This document shows, in pieces, positions 7,434-17,709 of a stretch of 39,205 nt of DNA; position 1 is the first letter of the stretch; every line of letters begins with the position of its first letter. Source of the DNA: Candidatus Aminicenantota bacterium (GTDB lineage: Bacteria > Acidobacteriota > Aminicenantia > UBA2199); assembly GCA_011772425.1 (NCBI GenBank), contig WVZO01000690.1, positions 1,255 through 40,459 on the forward strand. The letters run 5' to 3'. The notes below the pieces were generated by a model. That model saw nothing but the letters and a program-made list of their open reading frames with translations, made no database searches and had not been told where the DNA came from. The position numbers and the translations under genes were made by a program.

Positions 7434-10400
7434 TTAAATCAATAAATTTTCCTCGATCCGGGGGTATAATTTATCAACCTGCTCCTGGTACTGGATGGTT
7501 AGTTGTATACTGCGGGCAATCTTGATGAAGTGACGGACGTCATTATGTCTGAGTCCTTGACCCTTGCGCATTTTTAACCATTTAGCCATTACCTGGTAAC
7601 CGGCTATGTTGTACTCCCAGACCTCCCGGGGAATATGGGAAAAATACTGGTTTTCATTGATATATAGTCTGTTTTCCTGTTCCGCAAACCTGACCTTTTT
7701 TACCTGGTTCTTGCCCGCCTTCTCAAACCTGGAAACGGTTTCGTTTATTTCCACGGATTTCATCAGGTGGAGAGCTGCCAATCGCTCTCCCAATTTGCCC
7801 ATTACTATAAACACCCCGTAATCCGACGTAAAAGGAATACGTGGGAAATCGATTTTAAGATTTTCTTTATATTTTTCCCGGTAACGGTTGGAAAAAAGCA
7901 CGGCGTAAATGTAATAAAACACCTGTTCCGGCGTTGGGGTAGGGGAGAACCCGGCTTTCCCGGTTAACAATTCAATGAGCCCGGGCTGGAGGTTGGGTAG
8001 TTTTTCAGAGGGCTCACCCGGCCGGCGAAACAGGTCCTTCTGGTTTTTTTCAGGATAAAGAAAAAGCGGGAAGATATAAGCAATACCTTTATTGCTGGTA
8101 GTAATACGGCTTTCCACGATGGTGTCCGCCGCAAAACAATGATTGAAATCCCCTTCTGCCACCTGCCGCACCGTAATCAAGGCGATATTGTCTCGCAGCA
8201 TGTGTTTCATGACTTCCGGCCGGGGCATGCAGTGAAATCCGCGGGATTTGCCGGTATAATAAGTGTAACGGATATCAAACGGCCGGTAAAGAATAGGAAC
8301 CACCTTTTGTCGATCCTTCCCACTGGCGATGATATCTTTCTGTGCCAGCTTTACTCGCCAATCCCGCGTGTCTTCACCCAGAGTAAAAAAGAGCCGTGCA
8401 TTTTTTTCATCCCAATGGGAAAACTGGGAAATAGTCCTATGAACGGTGTCGGCATCTTCTTGTATGGTTAACCTGTCCCTGGCGGTTACAATACCCACAC
8501 TGTGCACCGGGAAAATATCCGTTACTTTATAAAAGCTTTGATAAAGAGACTCGTCCGCTTTTCCAATACGTGTCGGCGTAAACAGGTAAAATTCCCACCA
8601 GGGAGAGATTGGGTTCCATTGCAAGGTAGAGATATCATTATCCCAGAGCAAGTCATACTTCTCCTGCCGCAGTCCCCAGGCATCGGCATGATACACCTGA
8701 CATTCCTTTCCACCATCCTTTTTCTTTATAAATAGGGCAATAGCCACCCCCTGGCGGATATCGAACACATTTTCATCTGTTGACCCATCCGGGCATTTTT
8801 CCTTTTTCAAGGCATTGCCGTGAAGGTCCAGGATATAAATTTCATCAAAGCTGTTCAACAGCGACTGCCGCATCCCCCGAAACGTGGGGTTGTCCAGGTA
8901 AGCATGATTGGTAATAAACCCGATCACACCTTCACCATTCTCATCGATTTTAGTCTGGGCAAAGCGGATAAATTTCACATAATCATCCTGCAGCCATTTG
9001 ATATTTTTCTCATCCAACGGTTTACCGTTCACCATTTTATAATTCTCAATCTGCTCGCCAATCCAGGTTTTTACTTTTGTCCGTTTTGATTTCCAGGTAC
9101 CGGTGGTTCTGGTAACAAAGGTTTCACTGCTGTTCAGGGAATGACCGGCATAAGGTGGATTGCCCAGGACCACCATGATAGGCGTTTTTTTCTTAATTGC
9201 CCCTGCCAACCGGGATTCCCTGGATAACGTGGACATGCCCGGCAAATTCGACTGCTCAATATCTTCCATCTCCAGGGTGTTGGTCAAATAGAAATTAAAC
9301 CGTTCACCCTCTTTTAATTTCACTCCTATTTTTTCCAGGATAAAACTCATCTTTAAATGCCCCACTGCATAAGGTGACATTAACTCCTCAAAACCGTACA
9401 GGCTATTCAGTAAATAGTGATGCGCAAAATCCAACTTCGCCCCTTCTCCATAGTGCTCTGCGTATTCCTCGACAGCCAGTTGGGCTGCTGCCGCCAGGAA
9501 CGTAGAGGTCCCTGCAGCCGGGTCCAGGATTTTAATATCGGTATCTGCCAGACCATCCGGCCGGTTTAATTTTTCCTTTAAAATAATATGGATTGAACGC
9601 ACAATAAACCAGACCACGGGTTCTGGCGTGTAATAGACGCCCCGTTTTTCCCTCACTTTCGGGTCGTATTGGCTTAAAAAGGTCTCGTAAAAATGAAGAA
9701 TGGGATCATCTCCTTTATCGTCAAAATAATATTCATTCAGCAATTTACTGGCATCCACGGAATTGAGAACCTCTACAATGTCATTCAAACTGCACTCCAA
9801 TTGTCCGGGGATATTTCCCGTGGAGATAAATTCAAATATATCATGTAGGATACCGCTGGTTAAAGGAATATAGCGAATGGCATTTTCCCTTTTAAGCCTT
9901 TTTTTTCTCCGGGTGGCGGCAGTAAATAACCCAAAGGTCAGGGTCTGGGAATACAGGTCGGCAAACTCTTCTTTACTAAGCCCGTGGATTAAATAGGTTT
10001 TAAAGGCATTGTAGAATCCCAATATATGGCTGCCGGTTTCGTCGTGATCCAGCGCTTGATTGAGCTCTTCCATCACTACCTGGTCGCGGAAAAAACGGGT
10101 CCGTATGGCAAGGGCCTCTGCCAGGTCTTTTGCACTCCAATTGCGGGGAAGAGCAAACGAAAAAAACACGCTGAATAATTCCAGGCATTTTTCCTGGTTT
10201 TCCCGTACCGGCTTCGGCTTTGTTCCCAGTTTAACCAGGGAGATCTCCCAGCCGATGACTACCGAATTCACCCGTTTGCCAAAGCGGTAAAAGCGGAATT
10301 CCAGGAAATTGGTTAAAATAAAATTGGGAAACACTTCAATGAATCGTTTGATTTGTTCACTTTTTTCTACCCTATCCAGGTCTTTTTGCGGGTCTTTGGC

Positions 10401-10631
10401 TTCAATGTAGCCGATTAACCGGGAATCGGGGGTGCGAATAACCAGGTCGGGATTTCCCTTGTCGGTCTTTTTGGGCATTATAATAATTTTGGGGTCTTTG
10501 TTTTTAAGAATTTTCCAGGTTCTCTTGATAAATGCTTCCAATGCAGTGTAATAACTTTCCTCCCTGGCTTCCCCGCTGGAGAAAATTTCATAAATAGCGG
10601 TTAAGTAATCGTTCACAGCCTCTTTAATCAT
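7434..10631 (-). CDS. Single-polypeptide restriction-modification enzyme (N6-adenine methylase with N-terminal nuclease, type IIG/ISP-like)
   Basis: The 1065-residue protein opens with a PD-(D/E)XK-like nuclease segment (about residues 40-85: NPDLVIR followed by IGYIEAKDP, giving D and E-x-K). A helical connector leads to a gamma-class adenine methyltransferase: SAM motif ILDPAAGTSTFL near residue 355 and catalytic NPPY (VVLGNPPYAGHS) near 480. The long C-terminal part should hold target recognition, as in Eco57I-like and type ISP enzymes. I see no helicase motifs, so it is not a full type ISP enzyme with a translocase. It would cut unmodified foreign DNA while methylating the host site. AAGGAG lies seven bases before the ATG at 10631. 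No separate methylase or specificity gene is adjacent. Confidence 0.85.
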   Translation of the reverse strand: MIKEAVNDYLTAIYEIFSSGEAREESYYTALEAFIKRTWKILKNKDPKIIIMPKKTDKGNPDLVIRTPDSRLIGYIEAKDPQKDLDRVEKSEQIKRFIEVFPNFILTNFLEFRFYRFGKRVNSVVIGWEISLVKLGTKPKPVRENQEKCLELFSVFFSFALPRNWSAKDLAEALAIRTRFFRDQVVMEELNQALDHDETGSHILGFYNAFKTYLIHGLSKEEFADLYSQTLTFGLFTAATRRKKRLKRENAIRYIPLTSGILHDIFEFISTGNIPGQLECSLNDIVEVLNSVDASKLLNEYYFDDKGDDPILHFYETFLSQYDPKVREKRGVYYTPEPVVWFIVRSIHIILKEKLNRPDGLADTDIKILDPAAGTSTFLAAAAQLAVEEYAEHYGEGAKLDFAHHYLLNSLYGFEELMSPYAVGHLKMSFILEKIGVKLKEGERFNFYLTNTLEMEDIEQSNLPGMSTLSRESRLAGAIKKKTPIMVVLGNPPYAGHSLNSSETFVTRTTGTWKSKRTKVKTWIGEQIENYKMVNGKPLDEKNIKWLQDDYVKFIRFAQTKIDENGEGVIGFITNHAYLDNPTFRGMRQSLLNSFDEIYILDLHGNALKKEKCPDGSTDENVFDIRQGVAIALFIKKKDGGKECQVYHADAWGLRQEKYDLLWDNDISTLQWNPISPWWEFYLFTPTRIGKADESLYQSFYKVTDIFPVHSVGIVTARDRLTIQEDADTVHRTISQFSHWDEKNARLFFTLGEDTRDWRVKLAQKDIIASGKDRQKVVPILYRPFDIRYTYYTGKSRGFHCMPRPEVMKHMLRDNIALITVRQVAEGDFNHCFAADTIVESRITTSNKGIAYIFPLFLYPEKNQKDLFRRPGEPSEKLPNLQPGLIELLTGKAGFSPTPTPEQVFYYIYAVLFSNRYREKYKENLKIDFPRIPFTSDYGVFIVMGKLGERLAALHLMKSVEINETVSRFEKAGKNQVKKVRFAEQENRLYINENQYFSHIPREVWEYNIAGYQVMAKWLKMRKGQGLRHNDVRHFIKIARSIQLTIQYQEQVDKLYPRIEENLLI

Positions 10632-11197
10632 TCATATCTCCTTTTTTAAGCAGCCATCGTCCACTCTTCAAATCACCCGGAACAATGAAAAAATGAATTT
10701 TTTCAATATATATCATGTCCATATTATTTTATCACATTTATATCCAAATTCAAGCTATTTTTTAAATTATTTCCCCCTTTTTCTATAAATAAATGCAATT
10801 ACTTCATTTTCTTTCTTCTCTTCGCATCTCTTCGCGCCTATTACCGCATTGTAAATGCCTTCGCGGCTAAAAACCAGATTCGAAATTTTGTCAGTCAAGG
10901 GCTGAAATGGGGTCAAAAAACTGACATTTTTTCTGTCCCGGCGGAGATTTTCCCATGGCAAAAATTGTAGAAATACAGGATGGATAACCGTCAACCTTTT
11001 TCAGTGCCTTATCTCTTAACGTGTTTGGCACTGAAATTGCTTAGCATAAATGGAGATACTCATGAGCCTTGAGTCGATACGTAAGATAATGCGGACACGT
11101 TTTTAATGGTCAATGGTCAATGGTCAATGGTCAATGTTAGGAATTTAAAATTAGAAAGCAGTAGGATTTAAAAAAACATAGTGAGAAGCAGGTAAGA
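10632..11197. other. 566-bp intergenic region between the RM gene and fliF
   Basis: This divergent spacer contains an AT-rich part next to the restriction gene (10690-10790) and a heptanucleotide tandem repeat (ggtcaat, four to five units, 11106-11136). Open frames here lack ribosome sites and recognisable content. The fliF promoter should lie in it, but I could not place a convincing one. Confidence 0.6.
11106..11136. repeat. Heptanucleotide tandem repeat (ggtcaat)n
   Basis: Four full head-to-tail copies of atggtca plus a partial one lie about 60 bases before fliF. Short tandem repeats ahead of surface-structure genes can vary by slippage, but this one is not divisible by three and is outside the coding region, so any effect would be on transcription. 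Confidence 0.85.
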
Positions 11198-12793
11198 ATG
11201 GCAGGAGAAACCAGTGCAAAAGGTGATGTATTAACCCGGGTAAAAAACTATTTAAGCCGGTTTTCATTATCCCAGAAAATCTTTATGGGAGCAGTGATTT
11301 TACTGGCTATAGTGGGTATAATATTGATCATCAGCATTGCCACTGCGTTAAATTACGGTGTTTTGTTTTCAAATCTATCTGTTAAAGATGCTGGGCTTAT
11401 TATCGAACAATTAAAGGCGAAGAAGATACCGTACGAACTTTCGGCAGGCGGCAGTGTGGTCCGGGTTCCGGAGAGCCGGATCGCGGAATTACGAATCCAG
11501 TTGGCAGCCGTGGGATTGCCCGAAGGTGGGGGTTCCCTTTCCACCACTGATTTGGTTCACAACATCAATTATATTCGTGCTGTTGAAAGAGAGCTGGGCA
11601 GGACCCTGTCGCAGCTCAGGGGAGTCAATTGGGCAAAAGTCCATATTACCATGCCCATAGGTTCTACATCTGGCGATGAGAAGGAAGATGCCAAAGCGTC
11701 TGTGGTATTGAATTTACGACCTGGGGCCCGCGTAACCGGGGCCCTTATCCCGGCCATCCTTCATTTAATCGCCCAGTCAGTGGATGGGTTAAGACCCGAA
11801 AACATTGTCATTGTCGATAGCCATGGCAAACTCCTTTCAGCACCCAAAGCCGGCAGGGAAGGCATCTTCACCGGGATGTCCGCGAGCCAATTGGCTTACC
11901 GGGAAAAATTGGAAAGCAGCCTTTCCCGGGAAATTATCTCTGTGCTGGAACCCCACGTGGGCAGTGGAAAAGTCAGGGCCAGTGTGAAGTTGAAACTGAA
12001 TTTTGATAAAGAGGAAAGCACGGAAGAGACCGTTGATCCCAACACCGTTACCAAGGTTTCTGAAAAAAGCGAAACCACCTCTTCCACAGGTGCTCCGGGG
12101 GCCGCGGGGGGTGAAGCTGCTGCTGCGAAATCCAAGTCTGAAAAAACATCGGTGAATTATGAAGTTTCCAAAAAAGTCACCCGTTTAACCAGACCGGTGG
12201 GAGATATCCTGAGGCTCTCTGTAGCTGTACTGGTGGACGATGCAGAAAATGTCCGGGTGCGCGAAGGTCAATTGATCAGGGAACCCAGGAGTCGAACCCC
12301 CGAAGAGCTTGAAGCCATCAAAAAAATCGTCCAGGCGGCCGTGGGATTCAACAGTCAGCGGGGAGATGTCATCGAAGTCGCCAACCTCCCCTTTGATACC
12401 TCCTCGGAAACAATCAGTGAATATTACCTGCAAAAACAAAAATCCCAAGATCTTACAAATATGATTATTAAATATGCCGCAATTGGAGTGGGCTTATTTT
12501 TATTATACCTTTTAATCATTCGACCCGTGTACCGGAGGTTCAAAGAAATCATGAAGCAAACCCGGATGCCCAAAGCGGCAGAAATCGAAATACCACAAGT
12601 GGACAGTGAAAAGATGGCTGCCCTGCAGGAAGCCAGGGACAAAGCGGAAATTGAAAGGGAATTGCTGGAAAAATACAAAATACCCAGGTCTACCAGGAAA
12701 ATGAGTGTTATACGAGAAAAAGTTAAACGATTCGCTGAAAAGAATGTAGATGAAACTGCCGCCCTTGTTAAAAGTTTTTTAATAGAGGACTAA
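11198..12793 (+). CDS. fliF: Flagellar M-ring protein FliF
   Basis: The 531-residue protein forms the MS ring in the inner membrane, the base on which the flagellar motor and export gate assemble. One transmembrane helix lies near residues 28-48 and another near 420-442, flanking the periplasmic ring-building domains. The first of these contains YGVLFSNLSVKDAG and the second VNWAKVHITMP. The segment between GLPEGGG and NYIRAVERELGRTL is shorter than in E. coli FliF. The cytoplasmic tail (residues 445-531) should bind FliG, which is encoded six bases downstream. The start is the first ATG; only a weak GCAGGTAAG precedes it. Confidence 0.93.
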   Translation: MAGETSAKGDVLTRVKNYLSRFSLSQKIFMGAVILLAIVGIILIISIATALNYGVLFSNLSVKDAGLIIEQLKAKKIPYELSAGGSVVRVPESRIAELRIQLAAVGLPEGGGSLSTTDLVHNINYIRAVERELGRTLSQLRGVNWAKVHITMPIGSTSGDEKEDAKASVVLNLRPGARVTGALIPAILHLIAQSVDGLRPENIVIVDSHGKLLSAPKAGREGIFTGMSASQLAYREKLESSLSREIISVLEPHVGSGKVRASVKLKLNFDKEESTEETVDPNTVTKVSEKSETTSSTGAPGAAGGEAAAAKSKSEKTSVNYEVSKKVTRLTRPVGDILRLSVAVLVDDAENVRVREGQLIREPRSRTPEELEAIKKIVQAAVGFNSQRGDVIEVANLPFDTSSETISEYYLQKQKSQDLTNMIIKYAAIGVGLFLLYLLIIRPVYRRFKEIMKQTRMPKAAEIEIPQVDSEKMAALQEARDKAEIERELLEKYKIPRSTRKMSVIREKVKRFAEKNVDETAALVKSFLIED

Positions 12794-12799
12794 AATATC

Positions 12800-13822
12800 A
12801 TGGCCTTAGTAATTGATAGGGAAAATCTAACCGGCAGGCAAAAAGCTGCCGTACTGCTTATGGTGTTGGGAGAGGACCTCAGCGCTGAGATATTTAAACG
12901 GCTGGATGAAAATGAAGTACAGGAGCTTTCGCGGGAAATTTCCCTGATGGGGGCTGTTCCTGCAGAGATTACGGATAGTGTTGTAGAAGAGTTTTACCAT
13001 CTTACTTTAGCCAAAGAATACATGACCATTGGTGGTATTGAATACGCCAAAAAGATCCTGATCAAATCATTGGGACCGGAAGAGGCACGACAGATCATCG
13101 ACCGGTTGATTAAATTACAGGAAGAGTCCGCAGGTTTCACATTCCTTGAGAACATTAATCCCCAGCAGTTGTCAAAGTTTATCCAGAACGAGCATCCTCA
13201 GACTATAGCGTTGATTTTAGCTCATCTTAGTGCTTCCCAGGCAGCGCAATTAATCGCTGCGCTTCCTGAGGACATGCGAGCTGAAATTGTCATGCGCATG
13301 GCCAATCTCGAAAAAATTTCACCGGAAATTATCAAGAAGATCGCTGGAGTAATGGAGCAGAGAGTGGCAGCCCTGCGGTCATATAGTCTTGAGGAGTATG
13401 GAGGTGCTAAAGCGGTGTCGGAGTTGTTTAACCGGATGGATCGGCGGGCATCGCGAAACGTCCTGGAGCAGATTGAATCCAGGGACCCGGAATTGGCCGC
13501 ATCCATCAGGGATTTAATGTTTGTTTTTGAAGATATTCTCCTGGTTGATGACCAGGGAATCATGGAAATACTGAAGCGGGTGGATAAAAAATCCCTGGCA
13601 CTGGCGTTAAAAGGTGCCGATGATCAATTAAAAACAAAGTTCTTCAGGAATATGTCCAGGCGGGCCGCTAATATGCTGAAAGAAGAAATGGAATACCTGG
13701 GACCCACTCGCGTGAGAGAAGTGGAAAGAGCTCAGCGCGAAATCGTTGAAGTGGTCAGGAACCTGGAAGAAGAAGGCGTAATTGTGATCGGTGAAGCCGG
13801 AGACGAAGAATATGTTATCTAA
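12800..13822 (+). CDS. fliG: Flagellar motor switch protein FliG
   Basis: At 340 residues this is full length. FliG sits on the FliF ring in the cytoplasm and transmits torque from the stator. The N-terminal domain (RQKAAVLLMVLGEDLSAEIF) binds FliF, the middle domain carries the signature EHPQTIALILAHL near residue 133, and the C-terminal domain has the charged torque helix and ends in a short tail. GAGGA lies just before the ATG, over the end of fliF, so the two are probably co-translated. Confidence 0.95.
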   Translation: MALVIDRENLTGRQKAAVLLMVLGEDLSAEIFKRLDENEVQELSREISLMGAVPAEITDSVVEEFYHLTLAKEYMTIGGIEYAKKILIKSLGPEEARQIIDRLIKLQEESAGFTFLENINPQQLSKFIQNEHPQTIALILAHLSASQAAQLIAALPEDMRAEIVMRMANLEKISPEIIKKIAGVMEQRVAALRSYSLEEYGGAKAVSELFNRMDRRASRNVLEQIESRDPELAASIRDLMFVFEDILLVDDQGIMEILKRVDKKSLALALKGADDQLKTKFFRNMSRRAANMLKEEMEYLGPTRVREVERAQREIVEVVRNLEEEGVIVIGEAGDEEYVI

Positions 13823-14501
13823 GATTGTGCGCAACGATAAAGCCGAAGAACTGGAATTAAAGCCCTTTGTTTCACCCACCCGGAAAGAGATCGGATTAAT
13901 TATTGCGAAAAAAAAACGGGAAGCCCGGAGAAAAAAAATTATCGATGCACATAAAGACGATACGGTAAACGCAGCGGGAAAAGAAGCAGACGCAGAAGCC
14001 AGCCTGTTAATAAAACAAAAAGAACAAGAAATGCGAAGACAACTGGAAAAAGAGTACCAGGCAAAACTTGAACAACGGGTTAAGCAAGTGCAGCAAAATT
14101 ATTACAATTCCCTGGAGGAACTGGCCAAATTAAAACAAATCCTTTACAACAAATCAGAGAACCAGTTGGTGGACCTGGTGTTTTCCATTGTCCGTAAAGT
14201 CATTGCCAGCGAAATCAAGACCACTCCTGAAGTGGTATTGGGGATGCTGAAAAGGGGCTTTGATAAAATCAGGGATGCAAAAGAGTACGAAATAAAAGTT
14301 AATCCCATCGATTATGAGATCATTTTAAAAAAGAAAGATGAAGTGAAAAAGATGTTAAAAACCACCGGGACCGTTAAATTTACCAAAGATGAGCATATCG
14401 AGCGTGGGGGGTGTCAAATCGTCAGCGAACAAGGAGAGATATCATCCGAACCTGGTAAGCACCTGGACATCATCATGAGAGAGTTGGCCAATAAAGCTTA
14501 A
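13812..14501 (+). CDS. fliH: Flagellar export apparatus protein FliH
   Basis: The protein has about 229 residues. FliH holds the export ATPase FliI in the cytoplasm and links it to the C-ring. A long charged coiled coil (residues about 60-125, rich in Lys/Glu/Gln) is followed by the conserved C-terminal domain (VFSIVRKVIASEI, KVNPIDYEIIL, ERGGCQIVSEQGEI). ATG 13812 is preferred to GTG 13791 because CCGGAG at 13797-13802 is well placed for it. It overlaps the end of fliG by 11 bases. No fliI follows. Confidence 0.88.
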   Translation: MLSKIVRNDKAEELELKPFVSPTRKEIGLIIAKKKREARRKKIIDAHKDDTVNAAGKEADAEASLLIKQKEQEMRRQLEKEYQAKLEQRVKQVQQNYYNSLEELAKLKQILYNKSENQLVDLVFSIVRKVIASEIKTTPEVVLGMLKRGFDKIRDAKEYEIKVNPIDYEIILKKKDEVKKMLKTTGTVKFTKDEHIERGGCQIVSEQGEISSEPGKHLDIIMRELANKA

Positions 14502-14546
14502 CCTTAAAATGAGAAGCAGGAGGAGATACGTTAAAGGAGTAACATC

Positions 14547-15140
14547 ATGAGAGATATAAAAGACAGCGAAGAAATAAAGGATTTAATAAAGAAAAAGGAA
14601 AAGAAAAGGATAAATATTGGTTTATTTTTGCTGCTTCCGGTTATGGTAACGGCTGTTGCTGTTTGTGTTTACTGGTTTATGTTTAGTGAGAGCAGTGTCA
14701 ACGCCCAGGCAGGGCAGGATATATCTCAAAAGATATTAACGGAGCTCCGCCGGGAGCAGCAGTTGTTGGAACAGGAGAAAAAACGGTTGGAAGAGTATGA
14801 ACTCAACCTGAAAAAGTGGGAAGCGGAGCTCGACCGAAAGTACAGTGATTATTTGCAGCGATTAAAAATATTGGAGGAGAGAGAAGGGGCATTCAATAAG
14901 AGGGTGGAAGACCGGGTGGTGAATCGCCAGGTCATTGAAACGTATGAAAATATTGACCCGGAGCAGGCGGCTGTTCTGATCAGGAATCTTTACAGCAAAG
15001 ACAGGTGGTTAGCCGCGTTAATTTTGCGGAAAATATCCGGCAGGAAAGCGGGAAAGATCCTGGAAGCCATGATCCCGTTGGATAAGGAGACCTCCACGCT
15101 GTTAGCCAAAGAAGCCCTGGATTATTATAAACCCAAATAA
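14547..15140 (+). CDS. Flagellar-operon membrane protein with coiled coil and MgtE_N-like domain (MotE/YlxF type)
   Basis: This 197-residue protein has a charged N-terminus, one transmembrane helix (about residues 22-44), a periplasmic coiled coil (about 65-120) and a C-terminal helical domain. The DPEQAAVLIRNL and AALILRKISGRKAGKILEAM segments there resemble the MgtE_N domain. This is the arrangement of MotE/YlxF proteins encoded in flagellar operons, some of which act as chaperones for motility proteins. AAGGAG is eight bases before the ATG, and the gene starts 45 bases after fliH. It ends the operon: the next gene is convergent, four bases away. Confidence 0.75.
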   Translation: MRDIKDSEEIKDLIKKKEKKRINIGLFLLLPVMVTAVAVCVYWFMFSESSVNAQAGQDISQKILTELRREQQLLEQEKKRLEEYELNLKKWEAELDRKYSDYLQRLKILEEREGAFNKRVEDRVVNRQVIETYENIDPEQAAVLIRNLYSKDRWLAALILRKISGRKAGKILEAMIPLDKETSTLLAKEALDYYKPK

Positions 15141-15144
15141 CGAA

Positions 15145-17709
15145 TTATTTCTTATACATATGTTTCCAGTGTTGGGGCTGGTTTTTCAAGTGCTTGTCCC
15201 ACCAGGCAATAATGGTGCGCCACCAATGTATTCGTTTTTTATATTCCATTATCCAGTGCCGCTGGCCCTTGATGGTAATCAATTCCACTTCTTTTCCCAA
15301 TAGCTTCAACGCCGCAAACATTTGATAACTCTCTCCCGGAGGTACATTGTTGTCCAGTTCGCCGTGCAATAATAACAGGGGGCTGGTGATCCGGTCCGCC
15401 ATGTACAGGGGGCTGTGACCTACATAAATGTCTTTCCGGTTCCAGGGAAAACTACCGGCAGTGGCAACACCGCCGTAGGAATAACCCCAATCCCCGATGC
15501 CCCAGTAGCTGGATAAGGCACTGATGCCGGCATGGGAGATATAAGCGGCAAAGATATCTGTTTGGGTGGCAAGATACAGGGTCAGGAACCCACCATACGA
15601 CGCCCCCATGGCACCGATGCGTTTGGGATCGATATATGAATGTTCTTTTATCAACTGCTTCACCCCGTAAATCACCTCCTCTGAGGTTACCTTGCCCCAG
15701 TCATTCACATGAACGGCTGAAAAATCCTGCCCGAATCCTACCGTACCACTGGGCTGAAGCACATAAACAATATAACCGTTAGCTGTGTACCAGTTCTTGG
15801 GATACCTACCACCAAAATCACGGGTTACCGGGGAGGTCCCTCCATAAAAATAGGTAATACAGGGATATTTTTTGTTGGCATCAAAATCCACCGGGTAATG
15901 AATGCGGCCGATGATAACTTTGCCATCCGGCATTTTGAAATTCCATTCTTTTACATCGCCAATCTTCACGTATTTGAAGTCGTTTTTGTTGTAATCCTTC
16001 AACAGGGCTGCACTGCCGTTTGACAGGCTCAACCGGTACAATTTATGAGGAACATTGGCACTGCACCCCCAATATACCGCTGTATTCCGCTTTGCAGCAA
16101 AATCGCTTTCGGATACTACATCTACCTTTGTATTGAACCGGGTATAGCTTTTTTTCTTGACAGAATATTTAAAAAGCCCTTTATCCGATTTATCGGTAGC
16201 ACTAAAATAGATATTATTTAATGATGAACTCCAGGAGGCATCCTCGATGGAAGGAGCAAAATCTTTTGAAATGGCTTCTGCTTTTTTGGTTTTTAAATCA
16301 TAAATATAAGCCTGGGTATCGTAATCGTTGGGTATTCGATCTTCTTTTAAATTTTTCCCCAATCCGTTAAAGGCAGACGGCCCACCCAGGACCAGTAATT
16401 TCGTCGAATCCGGCGACCAGATGACGTCATCAATCCAGTTGCTTTGCAGTAATGGTTTTTCCTCCAGTGCCATCTTGCTTACATCGAATAAATAGTAAGA
16501 GGTTTTTCGATACGGTCGGTTTTTGTTGTCCACTTCACTTTTTGAAAATAATATATATTTCCCGTTCGGGCTGATGTTGGCAGAGTCGAAATCCTCCTCT
16601 TTATCACTGATTTGATGGGCAGCACCGCCTGAAGGAAAATAAATATACATGGAACTTAGATACCCGGTAAATTGTGACCGGTCCCGAATTTCTTTCACAT
16701 GCTTGTAAATGCTGCTGCTCTTTTCCTCATCATAGGTGGAATAGACCAGGTACGAGGCATTGGCTGCCCACCAATAGGATGAGAATTTTTTTATGTTTTT
16801 GAGCAGTGGAGTGCATGTATGCGAGTCCAGGTGATATTGATAGAGAGAGGTGTCTTCTTTATCTCTAACCACATAGGAAAATTTGTTGGAACTGGCCACC
16901 CATCTGAAACGGCTGATACTTCCAAGACTTTGGGATGAGAACACTGTTCTGCCATTGAAGGTGTCTAATATTTCGAGCCACCTGTCTGTTTTACCGGTTC
17001 CTTTGTGGGTTTTCTTTAAAAAAACCGCTGTCCGCTTCCCATCCGGAGAAATAGAAATACCGTTCACTTCGATCATATTAAATACATGCTCCGGCTGAAG
17101 CCGGCGAAGGGGAGTTAAAGAAAGGGCGATTTTATCCTTTTGGAAGGGTTCGCTGGTTTCCAGAGCTGCATTTACGATAAGATTCACTCCATCTTTTAAA
17201 AGCCCCTTTATAATCAACACATGTTTTTCATTGGTCAAATCCAGGTCTGCGGTTAGTTTATCTTTTCCCGGTTGGGTTCCCAGCGAATGACCATCCAGGT
17301 AGACAGCGACTTTCAGGTCCTTATTGTCCAGCACCAGTTTGGTTTGCAGCCAGCGATAGGTTTCCAGGTAAGTCGCCAGGTAGAATACGCTGGTCTTTTT
17401 TCCATTAAAATTCGGGTTTTTAAGGCGTTTCCAGGTTAACACCCGGCCGCTGCTCCAGGGCACTTTACCGCCTTCTACAGGCAATAATTCCGATACATCC
17501 AGGTGATTAAACTTTAAAATGCTTGAATCACTCTTCAAACGGTCCTTTTCAACGGCAGGTATTTCTGCCGGGCCCAACAGCAGCCAGCGCTGGATTTTTT
17601 GACTGACAGGTTTAGATTCCTCAGCCAACGGAAATAAATGATGGCAAAAACCTGTCAAAAGAACAACCAGCAAGGCCGTCAACATCACATTACGTTTTCT
17701 ATATTTCAT
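15145..17709 (-). CDS. Secreted S9-family prolyl oligopeptidase-like serine peptidase
   Basis: The protein has 854 residues when read from ATG 17709, which has GGAGG five bases upstream; the frame itself opens 21 codons earlier. A signal peptide covers about residues 1-30 (basic start, then MLTALLVVLLTGF). The middle carries beta-propeller blades of the PD40 type (for example ISPNGKYILFSKS, WSPDSTKLLVLGG). The C-terminal alpha/beta hydrolase has the nucleophile in GASYGG, the Asp in HGELDNNVPP and the His in GQRHWI. It should degrade peptides outside the cytoplasm, fitting a peptide-fermenting lifestyle together with PepT. Substrate preference cannot be read from the sequence. Confidence 0.9.
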   Translation of the reverse strand: MKYRKRNVMLTALLVVLLTGFCHHLFPLAEESKPVSQKIQRWLLLGPAEIPAVEKDRLKSDSSILKFNHLDVSELLPVEGGKVPWSSGRVLTWKRLKNPNFNGKKTSVFYLATYLETYRWLQTKLVLDNKDLKVAVYLDGHSLGTQPGKDKLTADLDLTNEKHVLIIKGLLKDGVNLIVNAALETSEPFQKDKIALSLTPLRRLQPEHVFNMIEVNGISISPDGKRTAVFLKKTHKGTGKTDRWLEILDTFNGRTVFSSQSLGSISRFRWVASSNKFSYVVRDKEDTSLYQYHLDSHTCTPLLKNIKKFSSYWWAANASYLVYSTYDEEKSSSIYKHVKEIRDRSQFTGYLSSMYIYFPSGGAAHQISDKEEDFDSANISPNGKYILFSKSEVDNKNRPYRKTSYYLFDVSKMALEEKPLLQSNWIDDVIWSPDSTKLLVLGGPSAFNGLGKNLKEDRIPNDYDTQAYIYDLKTKKAEAISKDFAPSIEDASWSSSLNNIYFSATDKSDKGLFKYSVKKKSYTRFNTKVDVVSESDFAAKRNTAVYWGCSANVPHKLYRLSLSNGSAALLKDYNKNDFKYVKIGDVKEWNFKMPDGKVIIGRIHYPVDFDANKKYPCITYFYGGTSPVTRDFGGRYPKNWYTANGYIVYVLQPSGTVGFGQDFSAVHVNDWGKVTSEEVIYGVKQLIKEHSYIDPKRIGAMGASYGGFLTLYLATQTDIFAAYISHAGISALSSYWGIGDWGYSYGGVATAGSFPWNRKDIYVGHSPLYMADRITSPLLLLHGELDNNVPPGESYQMFAALKLLGKEVELITIKGQRHWIMEYKKRIHWWRTIIAWWDKHLKNQPQHWKHMYKK

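Noticed and set aside
10767..10994. 75-codon minus-strand ORF
   Set aside because: Low-complexity intergenic DNA with no ribosome site.
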